From NCBI GenBank assembly GCA_963776225.1, contig CAVZLL010000001.1, positions 558,001 to 622,000 of the forward strand: a DNA stretch of 64,000 nucleotides, written 5' to 3'. The stretch's first letter is position 1. Every line of letters begins with the position of its first letter. Positions 1 through 8,325 of the stretch are shown here, in pieces. Source of the stretch: Bog-756 sp963776225. GTDB taxonomy: Bacteria > Actinomycetota > Acidimicrobiia > Acidimicrobiales > RAAP-2. Made by a program: the position numbers and the translations under genes. The notes under the pieces are model-generated. The model searched no databases. It was not told where the DNA came from and saw nothing but the letters and a program-made list of their open reading frames with translations.

Positions 1-873
1 CACCTCCCAGGTCCCGCGTTCGACGACCGCCCGGCACCCCGGCGGAAGGGCGCGGGGGAGGTTCTCGTCGATGCCCCCGCCGGTGATGTGGGCGGCGGCG
101 TGGACCTCGGCGGCGGCCAGTGCCGCCCGCACGGCCGGCGTGTAGAGGACCGAGGGCAGCAGGAGCTCGTCGGCCACGGTCGTGGACGCACCCACCCAGG
201 CCGGGGAGCCCAGGGTGAGCCCGGCCCGGTCGAGCAGGACGTGGCGGGCCAGCGTGTAGCCGTTGGAGCGGAGCCCGGGGGAGGGCAACCCGATGAGCAG
301 GTCACCGGGGGACACCCGTGCCGGCCCGAGCACCGCGTCGCGCTCGACCACGCCGACCGCGAAGCCGACCAGGTCGAACTCGGCGGGCGGGAGCACCCCG
401 GCGTGTTCGGCCATCTCGCCGCCGAGCAGGGCCGCGCCCACCTGCCGGCACCCCTCGGCCACACCGGAGACCAGGTCGGCCATCCGGGACGGGTCGAGGG
501 CGCCGGTCGAGATGTAGTCGAGGAGGAAGAGCGGCTCGGCCCCCTGGCACACCAGGTCGTCGACGCACATGGCCACCAGGTCGATGCCGATGGTGTCGAG
601 GCGCCCGGTCTCCCGGGCGACGGCCGCCTTGGTCCCGACCCCGTCGGTGGACGCGACCAGGACCGGGTGCTCGTAGCGGCCGGCGTCGAGACCGAACAGG
701 CCGCCGAAGCCGCCGACATCGCCGAGCACCTCGGCACGCCGGGTGGAGGCCACCATCGGGAGGATCAGCTCGACCGCCCGCCGGCCCGCGGCGATGTCCA
801 CCCCGGCATCCGTGTAGGTGGCCGAAACCGGGGGATCGGGAGGGGGTGCCTCGACCGGCACGCTCCCGGTCAC
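1..873 (-). CDS. purM: Phosphoribosylformylglycinamidine cyclo-ligase (AIR synthetase), 3' end outside window
   Basis: PurM closes FGAM to aminoimidazole ribonucleotide using ATP, the fifth step of purine synthesis, in the cytosol. The visible 291 residues carry the family signature TDGVGTK at about residues 76-82 and the following CVDDLVCQGAEPLF and GGEMAEH stretches typical of AIR synthetase. The frame is open to the window edge, so the C-terminal part of this roughly 340-residue family is missing only because the window ends. I chose the GTG at 873 because it overlaps the purF stop by four bases (GTGA), which suggests translational coupling; an in-frame GTG at 861 is the alternative. It is the last visible gene of the purF-purM unit. 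Confidence 0.95.
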   Translation of the reverse strand, partial: MTGSVPVEAPPPDPPVSATYTDAGVDIAAGRRAVELILPMVASTRRAEVLGDVGGFGGLFGLDAGRYEHPVLVASTDGVGTKAAVARETGRLDTIGIDLVAMCVDDLVCQGAEPLFLLDYISTGALDPSRMADLVSGVAEGCRQVGAALLGGEMAEHAGVLPPAEFDLVGFAVGVVERDAVLGPARVSPGDLLIGLPSPGLRSNGYTLARHVLLDRAGLTLGSPAWVGASTTVADELLLPSVLYTPAVRAALAAAEVHAAAHITGGGIDENLPRALPPGCRAVVERGTWEV

Positions 874-2394
874 GCCCGCGTGAGACCCGCCGTCTCGCGC
901 AGCGCCGGCCGTTCGCCGAGCTCGACCCCGCTCACCGACACCGGGTAGCGGCCGGTGAGGCAGGCGTCACAGAAGCCGGCGCCCGGGGCGTCGATGGCCC
1001 GGACCAGGTGCTCGAGGCTCAGGTACTCGAGCGAGTCGACGTCCAGGAACTCGACGATCTCCTCCGGGCTCCGGACCGCGGCGAGGAGCTCGGCGCGGTC
1101 GGGCGTGTCGATGCCGTAGAAGCAGGGCCACTTGAACGGCGGCGACGAGATGCGCAGGTGCACCTCGGTCGCACCGGCCTCGCGGAGCATGGTGACCATG
1201 GCCCGGGTGGTGGTGCCCCGCACGATCGAGTCGTCGACCACCACGAGCCGCTTGCCGGCGATGTTCTCGCGGAGCGGGTTGAGCTTGCGCCGGACCCCGC
1301 TGGCCCGCTCGGCCTGGGTCGGTGCGATGAAGGTCCGCCCGATGTAGCGGTTCTTGACCAGGCCCTGGCCGTAGGGGATCCCGGAGGCCACCGCATAGCC
1401 CTCGGCCGCCGGCACACCGGAGTCGGGGACGCCCATGACAAGGTCGGCCGCGACCGGGCGCTGGGTCGCCAGCAGCTGCCCCATCCGCCGGCGGGCCCCG
1501 TGGACCTCGTTGCCGTAGAGGGTGGTGTCGGGCCGGGCGAAGTAGACGAACTCGAAGATGCAGAGCTTGGGGTCGAGGCGTTCGTCGGGGAACGGCTGCA
1601 GCGAGCGGACCTGGCTGCGGTCGATGACCACCATCTCGCCGGGCTCCAGCTCGCGGACGAAGGTGGCGCCGATGACGTCGAGCGCTGGCGACTCGGACGC
1701 GAGCACCCAGCCCACCTCGTGCTCGTCGGTCGCCTCGAGCCGTCCGAGGCAGAGCGGACGGAAGCCGTTGGGGTCGCGCACGCCGATCAGACGATCGGCG
1801 TCGAGCAGGACGAACGAGAAGGCACCTTCGAGCTCCGGGAGGACCGTGAGCAGGGCCTGCTCGAGATCGACCCCGTCGTCCACCCTCGCGCTCGGACTGG
1901 TCGGGCGGGAAGGCCCGGGCAAGGAGCTCGGCGACCAGGTCGCTGTCGGAGGCGATCAGGCCGGGTAGCATGCCGGCCGACTCGGCCAGGTCCGGGGTGT
2001 TGGTCAGGTTGCCGTTGTGGGCCAGCGCGAAGCCCGAGCGGCCCACCCCGCGGAACGCCGGCTGGGCGTTGATCCAGTCACTCGAGCCGGCCGTCGAGTA
2101 CCGGGTGTGGCCGATGGCCAGGTGGCCGCGCAGACCGGAGAGCTTGCGCTCGTCGAACACGGTCGTGACCAGCCCCATGTCCTTCATGGCGGTGATCAGG
2201 TCGCCGTCGCTGACCGCCATGCCGGCCGACTCCTGGCCGCGGTGCTGGAGGGCGAACAGCCCGTCGAAGGTCAGGTGTGCCACGGGACGCCCCGGGGCGT
2301 ACACCCCGAAGACACCGCATGCTTCCTTGGCCTCCATCATCGGTTGGTCACCGCACGCACCGGGGTCGTCGGGATCGTCAGCGACAGGGTCCAC
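870..2394 (-). CDS. purF: Amidophosphoribosyltransferase, interrupted by a one-base frameshift
   Basis: PurF makes phosphoribosylamine from PRPP and glutamine, the committed purine step. The N-terminal half is in one frame: a propeptide, then CGVFGVY, whose Cys would be the N-terminal nucleophile after processing, and GHTRYSTAG. From about position 1885 downwards the family sequence continues in another frame, with the PRPP-binding motif VVVDDSIVRGTT, and ends at 870. Removing one base from the CCC run at 1883-1885 joins the halves as ERE-VDDGVDLEQ without a gap. PurF is usually essential, so a sequencing error is likelier than a pseudogene. The GTG at 2394 was chosen (TAAGGT -10 candidate at 2419-2424 on this strand); the ATG at 2340 is an alternative with a shorter propeptide. 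Confidence 0.85.
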
Positions 2395-2418
2395 CCTGTC
2401 CCCGAACCGCTGCTCCCC

Positions 2419-2451
2419 ACCTTAGTGCCGCGGGCCGGGGGCCGGTAGCGT
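2419..2451. promoter_or_regulatory. Divergent promoter region between purF and the PHP gene
   Basis: Two -10-like hexamers face away from each other in the short gap. On the minus strand TAAGGT (2424 down to 2419) lies ahead of purF. On the plus strand TAGCGT at 2446-2451 ends 8 nt before the GTG of the PHP phosphoesterase, so that transcript would be leaderless. I see no clear -35 boxes and no obvious operator. Confidence 0.4.
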
Positions 2452-2459
2452 CGGCCGCG

Positions 2460-3329
2460 GTGATCGACCTGCACACCCACTCGACCGTCTCCGACGGCAG
2501 CGATCCGCCGGAACGGGTGGTCGAGCTCGCCGCGGCGGCCGGGTGCAGCGCGATGGCGCTCACCGACCACGACTCGCTGGCCGGGGTGGGCCGGGCCGCG
2601 GAACGGGCCGCGGCACTCGGGATCACCTTCGTCCCGGGGTGCGAGGTCTCCTGCGTGCCGGTCGCCTCGGGAGGCATGCATGTCCTCGTCTACTTCGTGG
2701 ACGACGACGGGAGCCCCCTCGGGTCCGAACTGATCCGGCTCCGGGAGGACCGGCGGCGGCGCAACCTGGCCCTCGCCGAGCGGCTCGCCGAGCTCGGCAT
2801 CCCGGTCACCTTCGCGATGGCGGCGGCCAGAGCCGGCAGCGAGGAGGGCACCGGCCGTCCGCACTTCGCCGCGGCCATGGTCGAGGTCGGCGCGGTCGAA
2901 TCGATCGACGAGGCCTTCGACCGCTACCTCGGCAACGACGGCCCGGCCTTCGTCCCCAAGGCCCGGCTCACCGCGGCGGACGTGGCCGCGTCGGCCGCCG
3001 CATCGGGAGGGGTCGCGGTCCTCGCCCATCCCTACAGCCTCGGGCTCGAGGGGAGGGAGCTGGCCCGTGCGGTCGGCGACCTGGCCGATGCCGGCGTGGC
3101 CGGGATCGAGGTCACCTACGGCCGCTATTCGCCGCGCCAGCGAACCGAGCTCGGCAACCTCGCCCGCCGCTTCGGCCTGGTGGCGACCGGCGGATCCGAC
3201 TACCACGGCGTGACCACGCCCGATCTGGCGGTGGGAACCGGCCAGGGTGACCTGCGGGTCCCCGACCGGGTGCTCGACGAGCTCGCGGCCCGGCGGCCGC
3301 CGGGGCAGCAGGGACGGGCCGCCCCGTGA
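2460..3329 (+). CDS. PHP-domain metal-dependent phosphoesterase
   Basis: This 289-residue protein begins V-I-D-L-H-T-H-S, the first metal-binding motif of the PHP (polymerase and histidinol phosphatase) family, followed by TDHDSL near residue 38, PGCEVS near residue 60, VLAHPY and GSDYHG near the end. The arrangement matches the TrpH/YciV group, whose studied members hydrolyse 3',5'-nucleotide bisphosphates or act as 5'-3' exoribonucleases on small RNA; which substrate applies here cannot be read from sequence. The GTG start is supported by the TAGCGT hexamer just upstream and by HTH following immediately. The gene sits between purF and purL but on the opposite strand and ends only 4 bases from the purL stop, so the two converge. 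Confidence 0.88.
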   Translation: MIDLHTHSTVSDGSDPPERVVELAAAAGCSAMALTDHDSLAGVGRAAERAAALGITFVPGCEVSCVPVASGGMHVLVYFVDDDGSPLGSELIRLREDRRRRNLALAERLAELGIPVTFAMAAARAGSEEGTGRPHFAAAMVEVGAVESIDEAFDRYLGNDGPAFVPKARLTAADVAASAAASGGVAVLAHPYSLGLEGRELARAVGDLADAGVAGIEVTYGRYSPRQRTELGNLARRFGLVATGGSDYHGVTTPDLAVGTGQGDLRVPDRVLDELAARRPPGQQGRAAP

Positions 3330-3333
3330 CCGG

Positions 3334-5649
3334 TCAGTTGGTCACCGGGGCGATCCCGTCGAGCAGGTCGGGCAGGCGCCCCCGCCATGAGCGCACCGCC
3401 TCGGCGAGCTCCAGGTCGACGAGGTCCCCGATCGAGATCCGGTCCCCTCCGGCCACACCGAGGACCCGGAAGGCGACCCCCTCCCCGGCCGCCCGCGCGG
3501 TGAGCTCGTGGCTCCGGGTCGTGCAGACCACCACCCGTGAGGGTGCCTCGGTGAACAGCTCGTGGTGGTCGGCGACCCCGGCCACCCGGACCCCGAGGCA
3601 GGAGCGGACGGCCAGCTCGGCGAGGGCCACCCCCAGGCCACCCCCGGAGACGTCGTGGATCCCGCCCACGAGGCCGTTCCCACCGCCGACCCCTTCCGCG
3701 ACCAGGGAGGAGACGAACCCGACCAGGCGGCGGTGACCGGCGAGGTCGAGGGGTGGCAGGGTCCCGTTGTGGTGGCCCCGCCGCTCGACCGCCCAGCGCG
3801 AGCCGGCGAGGGACGGTGCGCCGCGGCGGTCGCCGGCGGTACCGACACCGGCGTCGAGGAGCACCAGGGTGCCGCCGTCCACCAGGGTGACCCCGGGCGG
3901 GCGGGCGGCAAGGCGGTCGATGAGCCCGAGTGCGCCGATCACCGGGGTGGGGTCGATGTCGGCCCCGCCGCTCTCGTTGTAGAGGCTCACGTTCCCCCCG
4001 ATCACCGGGAGGCCGAGCGCAAGGCAGGCCTCGGTCATGCCGTCGACCGCCTCGGAGAGCTGCCACATGACCTCGGGGTGCTCCGGGTTGCCGAAGTTGA
4101 GACAGTTGACCACCGCCAGGGGCACCGCCCCCGAGCAGGCGAGGTTGAGCGCGGCCTCGGCCACGGTGGCCGCGGTGCCGGCGCGGGGGTCGATCGCACA
4201 CCAGGTCGGGTTCGAGTCGGTGGTGAGGGCGAGCCCGCGCTCCGAGGGTGGCAGCCCCGGCGCCGCCAGGCGGAGCACCGCGCTGTCCCCGCCCGGGCCT
4301 TCGACCGTGTTGCAGAAGAGCTGGTGGTCGTACTGGCGGTAGACCCAGGACGGGTCGGCGAGCAGCGCCAGGACGTCCGCCCCGCAGTCGGCCGGAGCCG
4401 GCAGGGTCCCCGGATCGTCGGCGGCGCGGGCCGCCTGGTCGGTCGGCCGAGCCAGTGGCCGGTGGTAGAGGGGCGCCTCCTCGGAGAGGGCGGCCGCCGG
4501 GACGTCGCCGAGCACCTGGCCGTCGAAGCCCTCAAGGATCCGCAGCCGTCCGGGCTGTCCGCTCCCGGGTTCGGTGACCCGCCCGACCACAGCGGCGCGG
4601 ACCTCCCACCGCCGGCAGACCTCCTCGACCCGGGGGAGGTCGGCCGGGGTCACGATGGCCAGCATCCGCTCCTGGCTCTCGGAGGTCATCACCTCCCAGT
4701 CGGTCATCCCGGGCTCGCGTCTCGGGACCGCCGAGACGTCGACGTCCATCCCCAACCCGGCCCGGGCCGCCGTCTCGCTGGTTGCGCACACCAGGCCGGC
4801 GCCACCGAGGTCCTGGATGCCGACGACCAGCTTGGCGTCGAGCATCTCGAGGCAGGCCTCGATGAGGCGCTTCTCCTCGTAGGGATCGCCCACCTGCACG
4901 CTCGGGCGCTTGGCGGACTCCGCGTCGGCCGCCCCCTCGCCGCCGAAGCCGGCCGAGGCGAGCACACTGACCCCGCCGATGCCGTCGCGGCCGGTCGACG
5001 ACCCGAGCAGCACGGCCAGGTTGCCCACGCCCGAGGCGCGGCCGAGCACGAGGCGCTCGGTGGGGAGCACGCCCATGCACAAGACGTTCACCAGAGGGTT
5101 CTGGGCATAGCACGGCGCGAAGGTGAGCTCGCCGCCGATCGTGGGCACCCCGACCGAGTTGCCGTACCCGGAGACGCCGCCGACCACCCCCTCGATCAGC
5201 CACTGCTGGCGGGGGTCGGCCGGGTCGCCGAAGAAGAGGGGGTCCATCACCGCGATCGGGCGGGCACCCATGGTGAAGATGTCCCGCAGGATGCCGCCCA
5301 CCCCGGTCGCCGCGCCCTGGTAGGGCTCGATGGCCGAGGGATGGTTGTGGGACTCGATGCGGACCGCCACCGCGATGCCGTCGCCGGCGTCGACCACCCC
5401 GGCGTTCTCGCCGGGGCCGACCAGGACCCGGGGACCGTCGGTCGGGAGGCGGCGGAGATGGACCCGCGACGACTTGTAGGAGCAGTGCTCGCTCCACATG
5501 ACCGCGAACAGGGCGAGCTCGAGGTGGTTGGGACCGCGCCCGAGGATGGCCTCCACCTCGTCGCGCTCGGCATCGGTGAGGCCGAGCGCCCGGTGCAGCG
5601 CCGGGTCCGCAGCGAGACCGGTCGACCCCACTGTTGCACCCGGTTCCAC
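3334..5649 (-). CDS. purL: Phosphoribosylformylglycinamidine synthase subunit PurL
   Basis: PurL is the large synthetase subunit that converts FGAR to FGAM with ATP and ammonia delivered by PurQ, with PurS as bridging subunit. At 771 residues it is the small PurL type, consistent with separate purS and purQ genes nearby. Visible family features are MWSEHCSYKSSR near residue 45, the ATP-binding VGPGENAGVVD, ESHNHPSAIEP and GVGGILRDIFTMGARPIA, and DVSGGGLG in the C-terminal half. The GTG start at 5649 is preceded by TACGCT (5662-5657) with exactly 7 nt between, the leaderless spacing seen elsewhere in this window. The frame is open further upstream but that part looks non-coding and overlaps a plus-strand gene. 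Confidence 0.95.
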   Translation of the reverse strand: MEPGATVGSTGLAADPALHRALGLTDAERDEVEAILGRGPNHLELALFAVMWSEHCSYKSSRVHLRRLPTDGPRVLVGPGENAGVVDAGDGIAVAVRIESHNHPSAIEPYQGAATGVGGILRDIFTMGARPIAVMDPLFFGDPADPRQQWLIEGVVGGVSGYGNSVGVPTIGGELTFAPCYAQNPLVNVLCMGVLPTERLVLGRASGVGNLAVLLGSSTGRDGIGGVSVLASAGFGGEGAADAESAKRPSVQVGDPYEEKRLIEACLEMLDAKLVVGIQDLGGAGLVCATSETAARAGLGMDVDVSAVPRREPGMTDWEVMTSESQERMLAIVTPADLPRVEEVCRRWEVRAAVVGRVTEPGSGQPGRLRILEGFDGQVLGDVPAAALSEEAPLYHRPLARPTDQAARAADDPGTLPAPADCGADVLALLADPSWVYRQYDHQLFCNTVEGPGGDSAVLRLAAPGLPPSERGLALTTDSNPTWCAIDPRAGTAATVAEAALNLACSGAVPLAVVNCLNFGNPEHPEVMWQLSEAVDGMTEACLALGLPVIGGNVSLYNESGGADIDPTPVIGALGLIDRLAARPPGVTLVDGGTLVLLDAGVGTAGDRRGAPSLAGSRWAVERRGHHNGTLPPLDLAGHRRLVGFVSSLVAEGVGGGNGLVGGIHDVSGGGLGVALAELAVRSCLGVRVAGVADHHELFTEAPSRVVVCTTRSHELTARAAGEGVAFRVLGVAGGDRISIGDLVDLELAEAVRSWRGRLPDLLDGIAPVTN

Positions 5650-6010
5650 CCGAGGCAGCGTACCCGCCGGCCCTCCCGTCCCCTGCCCCCCGGCCACCCG
5701 TCGCGAGATGCCGTGTGGGTGCGCGGCGGGCCAGGACCGGTCGGACGCTGCGCATTTGGCCGGGCGCTGGTCCGGCACGCTCCTCCACCTGGGCCGGCTT
5801 CCCGCTGCTCTTTCGCCCGGCACCACCGGTTGTTCACGCGCCCATTGAGCGCAAAAACGGTGACGCTGCTGCAGGCGATGCAGGCGGTCCTTCCCTCGAG
5901 AAGGGAAATCACCTGCCTGAACGCAGTCCCCGGTCGCGCCGGTCGGCTTGCAGGGGCTATGTAGAGTGGGCGAATTTGCCCAGAATGGAGCACTCTGGGA
6001 GGCTGTCCGC
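5650..6010. other. Intergenic gap holding two divergent promoters
   Basis: The 360-base gap separates the divergent purL and the small conserved gene. It holds the leaderless purL -10 hexamer (5662-5657, minus strand), a TAGAGT hexamer at 5962-5967 that could serve the plus-strand gene, and a short inverted repeat TTCCCT/AGGGAA near 5889-5905. Otherwise I see no coding signal in it. Confidence 0.4.
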
Positions 6011-6442
6011 ATGGCACCCACCGCTGCGGGAAAATCCCGCAAGAAGACTCCGATGTCCGACGCCCACAAGGCCGCCCTGGCCAAGGGACGGGAGGAGGGG
6101 CGCATCGTGCGCCAGTACCTCGAGGCGCTGGAGTCGACCAAGCCCCGTCGCGGCCGCAAGCGCACCCCCGACTCGATCCGCCGCCGGTTGTCGACGATCG
6201 AGTCCTCCCTGGCCACGTCCGACCCGCTGACCAAGCTGCACCTGGTCGAGGAGCGGCACCGGCTCGAGGACGAGCTCGCCCATCGCGGCGACACGGTCGA
6301 CCTCGCCGCGCTCGAGAAGCGCTTCGTGAAGGTCGCCCGCCCCTACGGTGAGCGGAAGGGCATCTCGTACTCGGCGTGGCGCACGGTCGGGGTCAGCGCA
6401 TCGGTGCTCGAGCAGGCCAAGATCGCCCGCACCCGCGGCTGA
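6011..6442 (+). CDS. Conserved hypothetical basic small protein
   Basis: The product has 143 residues. It is strongly basic at the N-terminus (GKSRKK, then TKPRRGRKRTPDSIRRR near residues 50-65) and is predicted mostly helical, with a central segment rich in Leu, Glu and Arg (LHLVEERHRLEDEL) that could form a coiled coil, and an aromatic C-terminal motif GISYSAWRTVGVS that reads like a small DNA-binding helix. I recognise no named family. The start is supported by GGGAGG at 5997-6002, 8 nt before the ATG, and by a possible -10 at 5962-5967. It is inserted on the opposite strand between purL and purQ, which are usually adjacent. A nucleoid- or RNA-binding role is only a guess from charge. Confidence 0.75.
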   Translation: MAPTAAGKSRKKTPMSDAHKAALAKGREEGRIVRQYLEALESTKPRRGRKRTPDSIRRRLSTIESSLATSDPLTKLHLVEERHRLEDELAHRGDTVDLAALEKRFVKVARPYGERKGISYSAWRTVGVSASVLEQAKIARTRG

Positions 6443-6455
6443 CCGCCGGACGGGC

Positions 6456-7145
6456 TCAGGCCGCCGGCGCTCCGGGAACGGCCGACGCCGCGCCCAGCAG
6501 GCCTCGGAGGAGGACGGCCCCGTCCTCGGTTCCGAGCAGCGGGTCCGCCGCCCGCTCGGGGTGTGGCATGAGGCCCACCACGTTGCGCCCGGCATTACAC
6601 ACCCCTGCGATGTCGTCGATCGAGCCGTTGGGGTTCTCCACGTAGCGCAGCACGATCCGTCCCTCGGCGCGGAGCGCCCCCAGGGTTGCGGCGTCGCACG
6701 TGTAGTTCCCCTCGAAGTGGTTGATGGGCAGGTCCAGCTCGGTCCCGACCGGCACACCGGCGGTGAGCACCGTGTCCGCGCGCTCGACCCGGACCCGGAC
6801 CGTCGTGCAGAGGAAGCGGAGGCCCCGGTTCTTCTGGAGCGCCCCGGGCAGCATGCCGGCCTCGGTCAGGACCTGGAAGCCGTTGCAGATCCCGACCACC
6901 GGGCCACCTGCCGCGCCGAAGGCGGCGACTGCCTCCATCACCGGGGAGAACCGGGCGATGGCACCCGGTCGCAGGTAGTCCCCGTGGGCGAACCCGCCGG
7001 GCAGGACCAGCGCGTCGTAGCCGGCGACCGAGGTCTCCTTGTGCCAGACCAGCTCCGCCTCGGCACCGAGCCGACGGACCGCGAGCACCGCGTCGTGCTC
7101 GCAGTTGGTACCCGGGAAGAGGACGACCCCGACCCTCGGTGCCAT
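6456..7145 (-). CDS. purQ: FGAM synthase glutaminase subunit PurQ
   Basis: PurQ is the class I glutamine amidotransferase that supplies ammonia to PurL. The 229-residue protein shows FPGTNCEHD at the start, LPGGFAHGDYLRPGA, the nucleophile elbow GICNGFQ with Cys87, and MPHPER containing the catalytic His and Glu of the triad. It overlaps the purS stop by one base (TGATG), so the two are translated together. Length and motifs match the free-standing PurQ of Gram-positive bacteria rather than the fused E. coli type. Confidence 0.96.
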   Translation of the reverse strand: MAPRVGVVLFPGTNCEHDAVLAVRRLGAEAELVWHKETSVAGYDALVLPGGFAHGDYLRPGAIARFSPVMEAVAAFGAAGGPVVGICNGFQVLTEAGMLPGALQKNRGLRFLCTTVRVRVERADTVLTAGVPVGTELDLPINHFEGNYTCDAATLGALRAEGRIVLRYVENPNGSIDDIAGVCNAGRNVVGLMPHPERAADPLLGTEDGAVLLRGLLGAASAVPGAPAA

Positions 7146-7420
7146 CAGCCCCCGCCGGCGGCCGGGCGCACGGTCACCACCGACTCCTCGATGACCGGGT
7201 TCGCCAGCAGGCGGTCGGCGACCACGGTGGCCCGCTCGAGCGCCTCCGCGTCGTCGCCTGCGACCAGGTCGAAGCGGAACGACTTCCCGGCCCGCACCGA
7301 GGTCACCCCGGCCAGTCCGAGCGCGGGCAGCGCCCGCTCGATGGTCGCGCCCTGCGGGTCGGCGATCCCGTCGCGGAGGAGCACCTCCACCTGCGCCGAG
7401 AACCGGCGTTCACCGGCCAT
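7145..7420 (-). CDS. purS: FGAM synthase subunit PurS
   Basis: PurS is a small structural subunit (91 residues here, usual size about 80-90) that bridges PurL and PurQ and helps ammonia channelling. The sequence has the family pattern: a beta strand at the start (FSAQVEVLLRDGIADPQG), GLAGVTSVRAGKSFRF in the middle, and LLANPVIEESVV at the end. It lies between purC and purQ in the minus-strand purine unit with a 2-base gap after purC. Its presence fixes the complex as the three-subunit PurSQL type. Confidence 0.95.
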   Translation of the reverse strand: MAGERRFSAQVEVLLRDGIADPQGATIERALPALGLAGVTSVRAGKSFRFDLVAGDDAEALERATVVADRLLANPVIEESVVTVRPAAGGG

Positions 7421-7422
7421 GT

Positions 7423-8325
7423 TCAGGCACCGTACCAGTCGCCGAGGGAACGCCCGCAGATCCGTTCGTAGGCGGCGACATATCGTGCAGCGGTGGTCGC
7501 CACGACCTCATCGGGGAGGGACGGCGGCGGCGGCTGCTTGTCCCACGGCTGGGCCTCGAGCCAGTCGCGCAGCGGCTGCTTGTCGAAGGAGGGCGGGTTG
7601 GTCCCGGGGGCACAGTCGTCGGCCGGCCAGAAGCGCGAGGAGTCGGGGGTCAGCACCTCGTCGCAGAGGGCGAGCCGCCCGTCGATGTACCCGAGCTCGA
7701 ACTTGGTGTCGCAGATCACGATGCCCTGGCGCTCGGCCCGAGCCGCGGCCCGCGTGTAGGCGGCCAGGCAGAGCGCCGCTGCGGCCTCGGCGGCCTCTCT
7801 GCCGACGATGTCGACCGCCTCGGCCATCCCGATGTTGAGGTCGTGGCCTTCGGTCGCCTTGGTCGAAGGGGTGAAGATCGGTTCGGGCAGGCGGTCGGCG
7901 TGGCGGAGCCCCGCCGGCATGGGCATCCCGTGGACGGTGCCCGCGCGCTCGTACTCCTTGTAGGCCGAACCGGCCAGGTAGCCGCGCACGATGCACTCGA
8001 TGTCCAGCATCTCGGCGCGGTGGACGAGCATCGCGCGCCCCGCCAGGGACGCCAACCCTCCGGGGAGTTCCGACGCCCCGTCTGGGAACTCCGCCGGGTC
8101 GGCGCTGATCAGATGGTTGGGCGCGAGATCCGACAGCTCGTCGAGCCAGGCCGCGGTCATCGCGGTGAGCACCCGGCCCTTGTCCGGGATCGGCTCGGCC
8201 ATGATCACGTCGAACGCGGAGATCCGGTCGGAGGCGACCATCAGCAACCGGCCGTTGCCGGCGTCGTAGAGCTCGCGGACCTTCCCCGACGAGAGCAGTG
8301 GCAGGGTGTCGGGAAGGCTGGTCAT
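7423..8325 (-). CDS. purC: SAICAR synthetase
   Basis: PurC joins aspartate to CAIR with ATP to give SAICAR. The 300-residue protein begins GKVRELYDAG, continues with ASDRISAFDVIM, carries IECIVRGYLAGSAYKEY near residue 105 and CDTKFELGYIDG near residue 210, and has the long C-terminal form typical of yeast and many actinobacteria rather than the 237-residue E. coli form. The ATG at 8325 overlaps the purB stop by four bases (ATGA). The unit order purB-purC-purS-purQ puts neighbouring pathway steps together. Confidence 0.96.
   Translation of the reverse strand: MTSLPDTLPLLSSGKVRELYDAGNGRLLMVASDRISAFDVIMAEPIPDKGRVLTAMTAAWLDELSDLAPNHLISADPAEFPDGASELPGGLASLAGRAMLVHRAEMLDIECIVRGYLAGSAYKEYERAGTVHGMPMPAGLRHADRLPEPIFTPSTKATEGHDLNIGMAEAVDIVGREAAEAAAALCLAAYTRAAARAERQGIVICDTKFELGYIDGRLALCDEVLTPDSSRFWPADDCAPGTNPPSFDKQPLRDWLEAQPWDKQPPPPSLPDEVVATTAARYVAAYERICGRSLGDWYGA

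Noticed and set aside
870..2394. Programmed frameshifting in purF
   Set aside because: No slippery heptamer or stimulatory structure is seen, and the same kind of one-base change appears in three other unrelated genes, so an error explains it better.
3562..5964. 800-codon plus-strand frame opposite purL
   Set aside because: Composition (Gly/His/Arg-rich) and complete overlap with purL show it is a shadow of codon bias.
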